This document shows, one piece after another, positions 25,910-36,616 of a stretch of DNA of 64,000 bases. Location: contig NZ_QGTX01000001.1 in assembly GCF_003182485.1 (NCBI RefSeq), positions 3,302,001 through 3,366,000 of the forward strand. Reading direction: 5' to 3'. How positions within the stretch are numbered: position 1 is the stretch's first letter; the number at the start of each line of letters is the position of its first letter. The translations under genes and the position numbers were made by a program. The notes beneath the pieces are model-generated. The model saw only the letters and a program-made list of their open reading frames with translations. It ran no database searches and was not told where the DNA came from. The DNA comes from Geodermatophilus normandii (GTDB lineage Bacteria; Actinomycetota; Actinomycetes; Mycobacteriales; Geodermatophilaceae).

Positions 25910-26883
25910 TCAGGTCATGTCGACGGCGATCTTGAGCTGACCCGGCCGCGGGGCGATCGCGGCGCCGAACGCGGCCTCGACGTCGGCGACCGGGTGGACG
26001 TGGGTGACGTAGGAGTCGCGCAGCTCCGGGTGCTCGGCCAGGTAGGCGCCGGCGTCGGCGAGCACCCGCCGCCGCTCCAGGGCGACCCCCGAGCGCAGCG
26101 TCAGGTTCTTGCGCAGGAACGTCATCATGTCGAACGGGTAGACCGGGTCGTCGGGGACGCCGAAGTAGAAGACCTGGCCGCCGTGGGCGACGGCGTCCAG
26201 CGCCGGCTGCAGCGTCGAGATCTGGTGCCCCACCGCCTCCACGACCACCGAGGGCCGGTCCGCGTCGGACAGCCCGGCCGCCCACCGCTCGGCGCGGGCG
26301 GTCACCGCCTCGTCGACGCCGAAGACGGACGCGACGTCGGTGCGGTCCACCGGGTCGACGCCGGTCACCCGGGCCGCCCCCCGGGCCTTGAGGACGGAGC
26401 TGAACAGCAGGCCGATGGGGCCCTGGCCGATCACCGCGGCCGTCTGCCCCGACACGTCGCCCAGCTGCTCGACGGCGTAGAGCACGCACGCCAGCGGCTG
26501 CAGCATCACCGCCGTGGTGGCCGGCAGGGAGGTGTCGAAGGAGGCCAGGCCCTCGCCGTCGGTGACCACGAGCTCGGCGAGCGCGTCGAACATCGACGCC
26601 CACCCCACGACGAGGTCACCGGGGGAGTGCCCGGGGTGCTCGCTGGCGACGACCTCCCCGACCACCTCGTGCATCGGGAAGCCCGGCGCCCGGGTGGCCC
26701 CCAGCCGTCCTCGGCGGCCGGGTGCGGCCACACGCCGCCGCGGAAGTTGGGCAGGTCGCTGCCGCAGATGGCACCGGCGCGGGGAGCGAGCAGCACGTGC
26801 CCCGGCGGCAGCGCGGCGGGGTCCGGTGCGGCGACCTCGACCTGCTCGAAGCGGAAGGGACCGCGCAGCGTCTGTGCCCACAT
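25910..26883 (-). pseudogene. Zinc-type alcohol dehydrogenase-like gene, frameshifted
   Basis: ATG 26883 follows GGAGG. The first frame gives a GroES-like start (RFEQVEVAAPDP, then GAICGSDLPNF with the Cys-Gly-Ser-Asp zinc-site motif of medium-chain dehydrogenases). The second frame continues from ATRAPGFPMHEVVGEVV through the Rossmann motif VIGQGPIGLLFSS to the end at 25910. They join at five C (26698-26702); one more base restores 324 residues. The product would be a medium-chain NAD(P)-dependent dehydrogenase acting on an alcohol or sugar. It is upstream of the repeat-protein gene by 128 bp on the same strand. Substrate unknown. Confidence 0.8.
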
Positions 26884-26956
26884 GTGTCCTCCGTGCTGCC
26901 CCGCGTGCCGACGGGTGCGATCCGACCACACGCGGGGGAGCGCGGCGACCCGCCCG

Positions 26957-29086
26957 TCACGTCCGCACGGGGGCCTGCGACTCGGCCGCGGCGGGCGCGG
27001 AGCCGCCCGGCGGCACCTCCGGCTCGTCGAGGCGGCGGGCCAGCCGGCCGGGCCACCACATCCACCGGCCGACGTCGAGGGTGAGGGCGGTGACCAGCAC
27101 CGAGCGCACGACGATCGTGTCGAGCAGCACCCCGAGGGCCACGGCGATGCCCAGCTGGGTGAGGAACGTCAGCGGCAGCGTGCCCAGCACGGCGAACGTC
27201 GCCGCCAGCACCAGTCCCGCCGAGGTGATGACGCCGCCGGTGGCGGACAGCCCGACCAGCGCGGCCCGACGGGTGCCGTGGTCGACGGCCTCCTCCCGCA
27301 CCCGGGTCATCAGGAAGATGTTGTAGTCGATGCCCAGCGCCACCAGGAACACGAAGACGAACAGCGGGAAGGAGCTGTCGGTCGCGTCGACGCCCAGGGT
27401 CCAGCCGAAGACGAGGGCGCTCAGGCCGAGGGCGGCGCCGTAGGACAGCACCACCGTGGCGATGAGGAGCAGCGGTGCCACCAGCGCCCGCAGCAGGACG
27501 CCCAGCACGCCGAACACGACCAGCATGATCAGCGGGATCACCACGCGGTTGTCCCGCTGCGAGGCGTTCTGGACGTCGAGGTTGAGCGCGGTGTTGCCGC
27601 CGACCAGCGCCTGCCCGTCGCCGGCGTCGTCGAGCTCGGTGCGCAGCTCCCCGATGGTGGCGTAGGCGGCGGCGCTGTCGAACGGGTCGGCCAGCGCGGC
27701 CTCGACGAGCGCGGCGTCCCCGACCACCCGCGGCTCCCCGACCGAGGCGATGCCGTCGTTCGCGGCCACGGCGTCGGCGACCTCGTCGGCGGAGTCGGCC
27801 GTCGTCACCACGGCGACGGCGTTGCCCGCGACGGCGGGGAAGTGCCGGGCGGCCGCGGCGTCACCCTGGACGGACTCGGGGGATCCCCGGAAGCTCTCCG
27901 CCTGGGTCAGCCCGCTGGGGTCCAGGCGGAACACGGCGGTGCAGGCGAGCAGGAGCAGGACGCTGGTGACCACCCAGGTGGCGCGGGGGCGGGGCCGGAT
28001 CCACCGGCCCACCCGGGCCCACAGCCCGGTCGCGCTCGGCTCGGCGCTGCCGAAGCTCGGCCGCACCGGCCAGAAGACCCAGCGGCCGCAGATCACCAGC
28101 AGCGCCGGCAGCAGCGTCATCAGCACCACGAGGGTCACGGCGACGCCGATCGCGGCCACCGGGCCCAGGCCCGCGGTCGAGTTCATCTGGGCGGCGACCA
28201 GGCACAGCATGCCGAGGACGACGGTGCCGCCGCTGGCCAGCACCGCGGGGCCGGCCCGGTGCACGGCCTCGGTCATGGCCTCGTGCCGGTCGGTGTGCAG
28301 CCGCAGCTCCTCCCGGTAGCGGGCGACCAGCAGCAGTGCGTAGTCGGTGCCCGCGCCGACGACCAGGACGGTGAGGATGCTCGCGCTCTGCGCGTTGACC
28401 GTGAGGTCGGCGTAGCGGGCGAGCAGGTACACGACCGCCTGGGAGCAGAACAGGGCGATGACCGCGGAGAAGATCGGCAGGATCCACAGCACCGGGCTGC
28501 GGTAGGTCAGCAGCAGGATCAGGATCACCACGCCGAGGGCCGCGAACAGCAGCGTGCCGTCGATCCCCGCGAAGGCCTCCGACGAGTCCGCCGCGCTGCC
28601 CGCGGGACCGGTGACGTAGGCGGTCAGCCCGTCCGGCCCGTCCGAGGCCTCGGCGCGGATGTCGTCGACGAGCGGGGCGATCGCCTCCCAGCCGTCCGGC
28701 CCCACGTTGAGCGGGACGACGACCTGCAGCGCCTGCCCGTCCTCGGACGGGATCGGACCCACCACGGGACCGTCGAGCGCGTCGAGCTGCCCGTACGCCC
28801 GGAGGTCCTCCTCGACCGCGGCGCCGTCCTCGGCGGTCAGCCCGTCGGTCCGCTCGTAGACGACGACCGCGGGGAGGACGTCGGGGTCCGAGCCGAGCTC
28901 GACCTGGCGCTCGAGGGCCCTCGTCGACTCGGCCTCGGACGGCAGCCAGGCCGCGATGTCGTTCTCCTGCTGGTCGGTGAGCCCGCCGGCCAGCGGGGCC
29001 GAGACGCCGGCCAGCACCAGCCAGAGGACGAGGACGACCCACTTCAGGCGCGGGTGGCTGACGCGGGATGCGAACGACCTGCCCAT
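26957..29086 (-). CDS. MMPL/RND family transporter
   Basis: 709-residue inner-membrane transporter of the MmpL/RND class, with about 12 helices in two repeats. Each repeat follows a large extracytoplasmic domain (about residues 40-190 and 385-500). The conserved proton-relay-type motifs GAGTDYALLLVARYREEL (about residue 245) and GIDYNIFLMTRVREE (about 585) are both present. Such proteins export lipids, siderophores or hydrophobic compounds in Actinobacteria. No dedicated partner is adjacent; an MFS exporter lies upstream on the same strand. Cargo unknown. Confidence 0.9.
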   Translation of the reverse strand: MGRSFASRVSHPRLKWVVLVLWLVLAGVSAPLAGGLTDQQENDIAAWLPSEAESTRALERQVELGSDPDVLPAVVVYERTDGLTAEDGAAVEEDLRAYGQLDALDGPVVGPIPSEDGQALQVVVPLNVGPDGWEAIAPLVDDIRAEASDGPDGLTAYVTGPAGSAADSSEAFAGIDGTLLFAALGVVILILLLTYRSPVLWILPIFSAVIALFCSQAVVYLLARYADLTVNAQSASILTVLVVGAGTDYALLLVARYREELRLHTDRHEAMTEAVHRAGPAVLASGGTVVLGMLCLVAAQMNSTAGLGPVAAIGVAVTLVVLMTLLPALLVICGRWVFWPVRPSFGSAEPSATGLWARVGRWIRPRPRATWVVTSVLLLLACTAVFRLDPSGLTQAESFRGSPESVQGDAAAARHFPAVAGNAVAVVTTADSADEVADAVAANDGIASVGEPRVVGDAALVEAALADPFDSAAAYATIGELRTELDDAGDGQALVGGNTALNLDVQNASQRDNRVVIPLIMLVVFGVLGVLLRALVAPLLLIATVVLSYGAALGLSALVFGWTLGVDATDSSFPLFVFVFLVALGIDYNIFLMTRVREEAVDHGTRRAALVGLSATGGVITSAGLVLAATFAVLGTLPLTFLTQLGIAVALGVLLDTIVVRSVLVTALTLDVGRWMWWPGRLARRLDEPEVPPGGSAPAAAESQAPVRT

Positions 29087-29302
29087 GGCGGGCCCTCTCC
29101 GAGAGCGCCGGGCCCCGCACCCCGGACGGCGACAGTGCGGCCCGGACGCTAGCGACCGGCGGAGGTGTCCGGCACCGCCTTTTCCGCCGCGCGACCGCCC
29201 CGGGCGGCCCGCCGGGCGCGCGCCTCGCCCCCGTGACCGCCCGTGTGCCCGCTGTGACCGGGCACCGGGACCTCCCGGCCGGGGCCCGCCTCCGGACCCG
29301 GC

Positions 29303-30841
29303 CTACGGGGCGGCCGGGGTCACGTCCGGGGCGGGGTCGTCGTCGAAGCGCAGCGGCTCGGTGCGCCGCGGCATGGCCGCCACGGCGACGGCGATGACCA
29401 CGGCGGTGACCGCGGTGGCGAGGAAGACGCCGTGCGAGGCCGCGTGCAGGCTCTCCCGCGCGTACTCGGCGACCGCCCCGCCCTGCGACAGCGCGGCGGT
29501 CGTGCTGTCGACGTCGGTCGGGACCCGGCCCTCGAGGCCGGGCGGCGGCGAGGCGAACCGGGCGGCCAGCGTGGTGTTGGCGATGGCACCGAAGACCGCC
29601 GCGCCGACCGCCGAGCCGATCGAGCGGGCGAACATGGTGGTGCCCGTGACGACGCCGCGCCGGTCCCACCCGACGACCGACTGCACCGCGACGATCAGCG
29701 GCGAGGACGACAGCCCCAGCCCGGCGCCGGTGACGAACATGGCCAGGCCCACCTGCCACAGGTGCGCCTGCGCTCCCAGCAGCGCCGTCGCCGTCGTCCC
29801 GGCGACGGCGAGGACGACGCCGAGGAGCGCGGTGTTGCGGAACCCGGTGCGCAGGTAGAGCCGGCCGGACAGGCTCGCCGCGATCGGCCACCCCAGCGTC
29901 AGCGCCGCGAGGGCGAAACCGGCCTCCAGCGCGCTGGCGCCCAGCACGCCCTGCGCCCACGTGGGCAGGTAGGAGCTCAGCCCGATCAGCAGCGCGCCCA
30001 GGCCCAGCGCGGCGAGGTTGCCGGTGACGAGGATGCGGCGGCGGAACACCCACGTCGGCAGCACCGGCTCGGCCGCCCGGCGTTCCACGAAGCCGAACAC
30101 CACGAGTAGCGCCACCGCCGTCCCCAGGACGGCGACCGAGGTGCCCGACGCCCACGCCCAGGCGTTGCCGCCCTCCAGCAGCCCGAGGATCAGCAGCGCG
30201 CACCCGGCCGACAGCAGCACGGCCCCGGCGACGTCCAGCCGCTGCGGCCGGCGCTCCACCCGCTCGGTGAACCGGCGGTGGAGCACCACCAGCGCCACCG
30301 CGCCGAGGGGCAGGTTGACCAGGAAGATCCACCGCCAGGACAGGTAGTCGCTGAAGACGCCGCCGAGCGTCGGGCCGAGCACCGACGACACGGCCCACAC
30401 CGAGGCCAGGTAGCCCTGGACCCGCGCCCGCTCCTCGACGGTGTAGATGTCGCCGATGACGGTCATGCCGATCGGCTGCACCGCCCCGGCGCCGATGCCC
30501 TGCAGCGCGCGGCCCACGATCAGCGCCGGCATCGACCAGGCCAGGCCGCAGAACAGCGAGGCGGCGACGAACACCGCGATGCCGAACAGCAGCACCGGCT
30601 TGCGCCCGTAGACGTCGGAGAGCTTGCCGTAGACGGGGACGGACACCGCCTGCGTGAGCAGGTACACGCTGAACAGCCACGGGAACTGGCTGAACCCGCC
30701 GAGGTCGTCGACGACCGCCGGGACGGCGGTGGCGATGATCGTGCTGTCGAGCGCGATGAGCGCGGTGCTGAGCATCACCGCGCCGAGCACGGGCCCGCGC
30801 TCGGAGCGCAGCCCGACCGACGGGCGGGGAGGGGAGGTCAC
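29303..30841 (-). CDS. MFS transporter, DHA2 (14-helix) drug-exporter type
   Basis: 512 residues. The first helix contains ALIALDSTIIATAVPAV, the conserved DHA2 helix-1 motif. GKLSDVYGRKPVLL (motif A) lies near residue 76, GRALQGIGAGAVQP near 110, and SVLGPTLGG (motif C) near 150. The spacing fits 14 helices. GTG 30841 is the best start because the first helix begins soon after, although no clear Shine-Dalgarno is visible. It is an H+-coupled exporter of the cytoplasmic membrane; substrate unknown. It is divergent from the SnoaL-like gene. Small inverted repeats at 29245-29278 may end transcription. Confidence 0.88.
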   Translation of the reverse strand: MTSPPRPSVGLRSERGPVLGAVMLSTALIALDSTIIATAVPAVVDDLGGFSQFPWLFSVYLLTQAVSVPVYGKLSDVYGRKPVLLFGIAVFVAASLFCGLAWSMPALIVGRALQGIGAGAVQPIGMTVIGDIYTVEERARVQGYLASVWAVSSVLGPTLGGVFSDYLSWRWIFLVNLPLGAVALVVLHRRFTERVERRPQRLDVAGAVLLSAGCALLILGLLEGGNAWAWASGTSVAVLGTAVALLVVFGFVERRAAEPVLPTWVFRRRILVTGNLAALGLGALLIGLSSYLPTWAQGVLGASALEAGFALAALTLGWPIAASLSGRLYLRTGFRNTALLGVVLAVAGTTATALLGAQAHLWQVGLAMFVTGAGLGLSSSPLIVAVQSVVGWDRRGVVTGTTMFARSIGSAVGAAVFGAIANTTLAARFASPPPGLEGRVPTDVDSTTAALSQGGAVAEYARESLHAASHGVFLATAVTAVVIAVAVAAMPRRTEPLRFDDDPAPDVTPAAP

Positions 30842-30947
30842 GCCGGAGCACGAACGCGGACCGGCGCGGTCCGTATTCCAGCCCCCGCGGCGACCGGCGT
30901 GTCCTCCGGCCCTGGCCCGTGGAGGAGCCGGCGGCGAGCATGGCGCG

Positions 30948-31381
30948 ATGGCCCTCGACGTCGACCGGCTGCTGCGCCTGTGGACCGAGCCGCTGCCCGG
31001 GGGCCCGCGGCGGTGGAGGCGTTCCGTGCCCTCTACACCGACCCGGTCACGGTCAACGGCGCGGCGCTGACCGCCGGCGACCTCGTCACCCGCGCCCGGG
31101 CGCTGCAGCAGACGTTCGAGGGCGCGCAGCACGAGGTCGTCGCCGTCGTGGAGGACGGCGACCGGGTCGCGCTGGCGTTCCGCGTGGGCGGGCGGCAGGT
31201 CGGCCCGCTGGGCACCGCGGCCGGGCCGCTGCCGCCCACCGGCCGGCACGTCGAGCTGCGCGTCGTCGACGTCCTGACCCTGACCGGCGGGCGGATCAGC
31301 GACGTGTGGACGGTGGCCGACGAGCTCGGCGCCCTGGCCGCCGTCGGTGCCGTGGCGCTGGTGCCCGACGCCCTAGTGTGA
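30948..31381 (+). pseudogene. SnoaL-like (NTF2-fold) protein gene, frameshifted
   Basis: ATG 30948 opens MALDVDRLLRLWTEPLPGG. After five G (30999-31003) the conserved sequence continues in another frame (AAVEAFRALYTDPVTVNG) to the stop at 31381. One added base gives 144 residues, the normal SnoaL-like length. Features are EVVAVVEDGDRVALAFRV and a C-terminal VVDVLTLTGGRISDVWTVADEL, typical of this cone-shaped fold, which includes cyclases and many uncharacterised proteins. It is divergent from the MFS exporter and 40 bp before the LLM oxidoreductase, so the latter two may be co-transcribed. Confidence 0.7.
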
Positions 31382-31421
31382 CCCGGGGCACGCCCGGTGC
31401 CCGCGGAGGAGGGTCGGCCGG

Positions 31422-32444
31422 ATGCGACTGGGACTGTCCCTGGGCTACTGGGGCGCCGGGCCCGACCCGCAGGCCGCCGAGCGGGTGGCCGCGGCCGAGG
31501 ACCTCGGCTTCGACTCGATCTGGACCGCCGAGGCCTACGGCTCCGACGCCCTGACGCCGCTGGCCTGGCTCGGCGCCCGCACCACCCGGGTGCGCCTGGG
31601 CACCTCGGTCGTGCAGCTGTCCGCGCGCACCCCGACGGCGACGGCGATGGCCGCGCTCACCCTCGACCACCTCTCCGGTGGCCGCGTGGTGCTCGGCATC
31701 GGCGCCTCGGGGCCGCAGGTGGTCGAGGGCTGGTACGGCCAGCCCTATCCGCGGCCGCTGGCCCGCACGCGCGAGTACGTGGCGGTGCTGCGGCAGGTGT
31801 TCGCGCGGGAGAAGGTCGAGTTCGCCGGCGAGCACTACGCGTTCCCGCACCCCGGCGGAACGGGGCTCGGCAAGCCGCTGCGCCCGACCGTGCACCCGCT
31901 GCGTGCCGACCTGCCGGTCCTGCTCGCCGCCGAGGGGCCGAAGAACGTGGCGCTGGCCGCGGAGATCGCCGACGGCTGGCAGCCGCTGTTCTACGCGCCC
32001 CGGCAGGACGGGCACTACCGCGAGGCGCTGGCCGAGGGCTTCGCCCGCCCCGGCGCGCGGCGCACCGCCGGGGACTTCGAGGTCGTCGGCATGGTGCAGG
32101 TGGTGATCGACGACGACGTCGAGGCCGCCGCCGACCGGCTGCGCCCGATGCTGGCGCTCTACATCGGCGGGATGGGCGCGAAGGGCGCCAACTTCCACCA
32201 CGACGTCTTCGTGCGGATGGGCTACGCCGACGAGTGCGCCCGCATCCAGGATGCCTACCTCGCCGGGCGCAAGGACGAGGCGGCCGCGGCGGTCCCGCTG
32301 CGCCTGGTCGAGGAGGTGGCGCTGGTCGGGCCGCGCGCCAAGGTCGCCGAGGAGGCGCACCTCTGGCGGGACTCGCTGCTGACCACGATGGTCGTCGGCG
32401 GCGACCCGGCGACGCTGGCGGCGATCGCCGACGTGCTCGGCTAG
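31422..32444 (+). CDS. F420-dependent LLM-class oxidoreductase
   Basis: 340-residue luciferase-like monooxygenase-fold protein. The N-terminal LGLSLGYWGAGPDP, the GFDSIWTAEAYGSDA segment (about 30-44), TSVVQLSARTPTATAM (about 66-81) and GGRVVLGIGASGPQVVEGW (about 86-104) match the actinobacterial F420-dependent subclass. In such enzymes deazaflavin F420 rather than FMN is the hydride carrier. GGAGGAGGG lies upstream of the ATG. It converges on the AsnC gene with a 4-bp CTAG overlap of stop codons. Substrate unknown. Confidence 0.88.
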   Translation: MRLGLSLGYWGAGPDPQAAERVAAAEDLGFDSIWTAEAYGSDALTPLAWLGARTTRVRLGTSVVQLSARTPTATAMAALTLDHLSGGRVVLGIGASGPQVVEGWYGQPYPRPLARTREYVAVLRQVFAREKVEFAGEHYAFPHPGGTGLGKPLRPTVHPLRADLPVLLAAEGPKNVALAAEIADGWQPLFYAPRQDGHYREALAEGFARPGARRTAGDFEVVGMVQVVIDDDVEAAADRLRPMLALYIGGMGAKGANFHHDVFVRMGYADECARIQDAYLAGRKDEAAAAVPLRLVEEVALVGPRAKVAEEAHLWRDSLLTTMVVGGDPATLAAIADVLG

Positions 32445-32941
32445 GTCCGGGTCATCCCGCTGCGGCCGGCGTCCTCCGCCGCCTCCGACCGCAGCAGCGG
32501 CAGGGTCCGCCACGGCACCAGCTGCGACAGCGCGACGACGCTGGTCGAGCGCACCACCGCCGGCGACCGGTTGAGGTCGACGAGGACCTGCTGCAGCGCC
32601 TCGTGCGAGCCGGCCGCGACCCGGCAGAGGACGTCGCCGCTGCCGGTCGTCGCGTGCGCCTCCAGCACGCCGGGGATCGCCTCGAGGTCGGCGCGCACGG
32701 CCTCGATCGCGCCCTGGGCGATCTCGAGGGTGACGAACGCCTGCACGCCGAAGCCGGCCGCGGTGACGTCGACGTCGGGCCCGTAGCCGGTGACCACCCC
32801 CGACCGCTCGAGCCGGGCGATCCGGGCGGTCACGGTCGCGCGGGCGACGCCGAGCAGCCGGGACAGCTCCAGCGCGCCGGCCCGCGGGTGCTCGCGCAGC
32901 GCCGTCAGCACCGCCAGGTCGAGCGCGTCGAGGTCCGCCAC
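32441..32941 (-). CDS. Lrp/AsnC family transcriptional regulator
   Basis: 166 residues from GTG 32941, preceded by GGAGGA. The N-terminal winged helix-turn-helix (LDLAVLTALREHPRAGALELSR-like, then ATVTARIARLERSGVV, residues about 7-50) is followed by an AsnC ligand-binding (RAM) domain with GSGDVLCRVAAGS near residue 100. It is divergent from hppD-hmgA with 153 bp between them. That gap holds palindromes at 32957-32990 next to its own start. It probably autoregulates and controls tyrosine catabolism in response to an aromatic amino acid or a pathway intermediate. The effector is inferred from location. Confidence 0.88.
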   Translation of the reverse strand: MADLDALDLAVLTALREHPRAGALELSRLLGVARATVTARIARLERSGVVTGYGPDVDVTAAGFGVQAFVTLEIAQGAIEAVRADLEAIPGVLEAHATTGSGDVLCRVAAGSHEALQQVLVDLNRSPAVVRSTSVVALSQLVPWRTLPLLRSEAAEDAGRSGMTRT

Positions 32942-32956
32942 GTCGTCCTCCGCTCA

Positions 32957-33001
32957 GCTGTACCGGCTGTACAGCCGGAACGCCGTTCCGCTGCGCGAAC
33001 G
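32957..33001. promoter_or_regulatory. Palindrome cluster between asnC-type and hppD genes
   Basis: GCTGTAC-N5-GTACAGC (32957-32975) directly abuts the perfect 15-bp palindrome CGGAACGCCGTTCCG (32976-32990). A further CGTTC/GAACG pair reaches 33001. Lrp/AsnC proteins bind arrays of roughly 15-bp palindromes, so this is a good operator candidate for the neighbouring regulator. Confidence 0.6.
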
Positions 33002-33028
33002 GTGCAGTCCGACCAGTACGGAGGGTGA

Positions 33029-34300
<1,272 letters not shown>

Positions 34301-34371
34301 AGGGACCCCGCTGCCCCGCCACCCGCACGCCCGCGGCGGACCCCGCAGCGGGGCCGACCAGGGAGGTCACC

Positions 34372-35577
34372 ATGGCGTTCTACCGGCGGGTGGGCAGCGT
34401 CCCGCCCAAGCGGCACACGCAGCACCGCCGTCCCGACGGCGGCCTCTACGCCGAGGAGCTCATGGGGGAGGAGGGCTTCAGCTCCGACTCCGCGCTGCTC
34501 TACCACCGCGGGATCCCGTCCGCGCTGGTCGACGCCCGGCCGTGGGAGCTGCCCGACCAGACGCTGACCCCGAACGCGCCGCTGGTGCCGCGACACATCA
34601 AGCTGCACGACCTGTTCCCCGGGGAGGAGCACGAGGGGACCGACCCGGTGACCGGGCGGCGGCTGGTGCTGGGCAACGCCGACGTGCGGATCTCCTACGC
34701 GGTGAGCAGCCTGACCAGCCCGTACTACCGGAACGCCACCGGCGACGAGTGCGTCTTCGTCGAGCGCGGCGCGGCCACCGTGGAGACGGTGTTCGGCGCC
34801 CTGCAGGTCGGGCGCGGCGACTACGTCGTCATCCCGCGGGCCACCACGCACCGCTGGGTCCCCACCGGCGACGAGCCGCTGCGCACCTACGCGATCGAGG
34901 CCACCTCCCACATCGCGCCGCCGAAGCGGTACCTGTCGCGCTACGGGCAGTTCCTCGAGCACGCGCCCTACTGCGAGCGCGACCTGCGCGCCCCGTCCGA
35001 GCCGCTGCTCGCCGAGGGCACCGACGTCGAGGTGTACGTGAAGCACCGCGGCCCCGGCGGCCTGGCCGGCACGGTGCACGTCGTCCCCGAGCACCCCTTC
35101 GACGTCGTGGGCTGGGACGGCTGCCTGTACCCGTACGCGTTCGACGTCGCGGACTTCGAGCCCATCACCGGGCGGGTGCACCAGCCGCCGCCGGTGCACC
35201 AGGTCTTCGAGGGCACCAACTTCGTCATCTGCAACTTCGTGCCGCGCAAGGTCGACTACCACCCGCTGGCGGTGCCGGTGCCCTACTACCACTCCAACGT
35301 CGACAGCGACGAGGTCATGTTCTACGTCGACGGCGACTACGAGGCCCGGAGGGGCTCGGGCATCGGCCGGGGGTCGGTCAGCCTGCACCCGGGCGGGCAC
35401 TCGCACGGCCCGCAGCCCGGCGCCGTCGAGCGCTCCCTGGGCGCGGAGGCCTTCGACGAGCTCGCCGTCATGGTCGACACCTTCCGCCCGCTCGACCTCG
35501 GCGAGGCCGGCACCGCCGGCGACGACGGGCGCTACGCCTGGAGCTGGTCCGGCCGCGGCCCGTCAGCCGGCGGCTGA
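34372..35577 (+). CDS. hmgA: Homogentisate 1,2-dioxygenase
   Basis: 401-residue cupin-fold iron dioxygenase that opens the homogentisate ring to maleylacetoacetate. Conserved segments are MAFYRRVGSVPPKRHTQHR at the start, GDYVVIPRATTHRW near residue 155, YYHSNVDSDEVMFYVDG near 303 (His and Glu iron ligands) and SLHPGGHSHGPQPGA near 340 (third ligand region). GGGAGG precedes the ATG. It follows hppD. Maleylacetoacetate isomerase and fumarylacetoacetase are not in this window. Its 3' end overlaps the convergent oleD gene by 46 bp. Confidence 0.93.
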   Translation: MAFYRRVGSVPPKRHTQHRRPDGGLYAEELMGEEGFSSDSALLYHRGIPSALVDARPWELPDQTLTPNAPLVPRHIKLHDLFPGEEHEGTDPVTGRRLVLGNADVRISYAVSSLTSPYYRNATGDECVFVERGAATVETVFGALQVGRGDYVVIPRATTHRWVPTGDEPLRTYAIEATSHIAPPKRYLSRYGQFLEHAPYCERDLRAPSEPLLAEGTDVEVYVKHRGPGGLAGTVHVVPEHPFDVVGWDGCLYPYAFDVADFEPITGRVHQPPPVHQVFEGTNFVICNFVPRKVDYHPLAVPVPYYHSNVDSDEVMFYVDGDYEARRGSGIGRGSVSLHPGGHSHGPQPGAVERSLGAEAFDELAVMVDTFRPLDLGEAGTAGDDGRYAWSWSGRGPSAGG

Positions 35578-36616
35578 GCCCGGGGCGCCGAGGCGACGGC
35601 GGAGGCGGCGGTGGTGGCGGCGGTGGCGGTGGCGGAGGCGGCGGTGGCGGAGGCGGCGGCGTAGGAGTCGGCGAGGCGGGCGAAGCCCTCCTCCAGGGTC
35701 ACGGACGGCTCCCAGCCCAGGGCCTGGCGGGTGCGCCGCTGGTCGAACCAGTGCGCGGTCGCGAGCTGCTCGGCCAGGAAGCGGGTGATCGGCGGGACCT
35801 CGCGCTGCCCGGTCACCGCCCACACGCCCTCGACGGCGGCGCCGGCCGCCCAGGCCGCCCGAACGGCACGCGGCGGCGGGGCGCCGGGACCCCGGCGGCC
35901 CGGCAGAGCCGCCCGATGACCTCCGCGACCGGGCGCGGCTCGCCGTTGGACACCACCAGCGCCTCGCCGTGCACGGGCCCGCACGCGTCCACCGCGGCGA
36001 CCAGGGCCGCGGCGGCGTTGTCGACGTACGTGGTGTCGATCAGCGCCGCGCCCGAGCCGATCACCGGCAGCCGGCCCGTCCGCGCCCGCTCGACGACGCG
36101 CGCCACCAGCTGGGTGTCGCCCGGTCCCCACACCAGGTGCGGCCGGACCGCCAGCACGGCCAGCGAGGGGCCGTCGGCGGCCAGGGCGTCGCGCTCGGCG
36201 ATCGCCTTGGAGCGCGAGTAGCGGCCGCGCGCGCCGTCGGGGTCGGCCGGTCCGGCGCCGACCCCGGTCAGCGCCGTCCCCGCGTGCGCCACCGACGGCG
36301 AGGAGACGTACACCAGCCGGCCGGCGCCCGCGGCCCGGCACGCCCCGACGACGGCCCGCGTGCCCTCGACGTTCGCGGTGAGGTACTCCGCCCACGGGCC
36401 GGTGACGTCGACCTTCGCGGCCAGGTGCAGCACGGCGTCCTGGCCGCGGACGGCGCGGTCGACGGCGGCGCGGTCCGCGACGTCGCCGAGCACCTCCCGG
36501 CACGGGAGGCCGGAGGGCCGGCGCTGCAGCACCGTCACCTCGTCGCCGCGCTCGAGCAGCGCGGTCGCCGTCGCCCGGCCGAGCATCCCGCTCGCGCCGG
36601 TGACCAGCACCCTCAC
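35532..36616 (-). pseudogene. oleD: OleD-like 2-alkyl-3-oxoalkanoate reductase gene, frameshifted
   Basis: NAD(P)-dependent short-chain/epimerase-type reductase that in olefin biosynthesis reduces the OleA beta-keto acid. GTG 36616 opens MRVLVTGASGMLGRAT (Rossmann motif). The YxxxK pair is in RYSRSKAIAE (about 133). IDTTYVDNAAAA is typical of the 3-beta-HSD-like branch. The first frame runs to RRRVPF and the second resumes at RAAWAAGAAVEGVW, joined near 35858-35861; one more base restores 361 residues. The C-terminus carries an Ala/Ser/Thr run encoded by GGC-type repeats. Its GTG overlaps the oleBC stop by 4 bp, completing the oleA-oleBC-oleD operon. Confidence 0.8.
35595..35670. repeat. GGC/GGT/GGA-type simple repeat
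   Basis: About 75 bp of imperfect GGC, GGT and GGA triplets lies just after hmgA. On the minus strand it encodes the Ala/Ser/Thr-rich end of OleD. Such tracts are unstable and hard to sequence. Confidence 0.8.

Noticed and set aside
25772-29152. 1126-codon open frame on the plus strand
   Set aside because: Antisense shadow of the dehydrogenase and MMPL genes; composition is Arg/Gln/His-rich noise.
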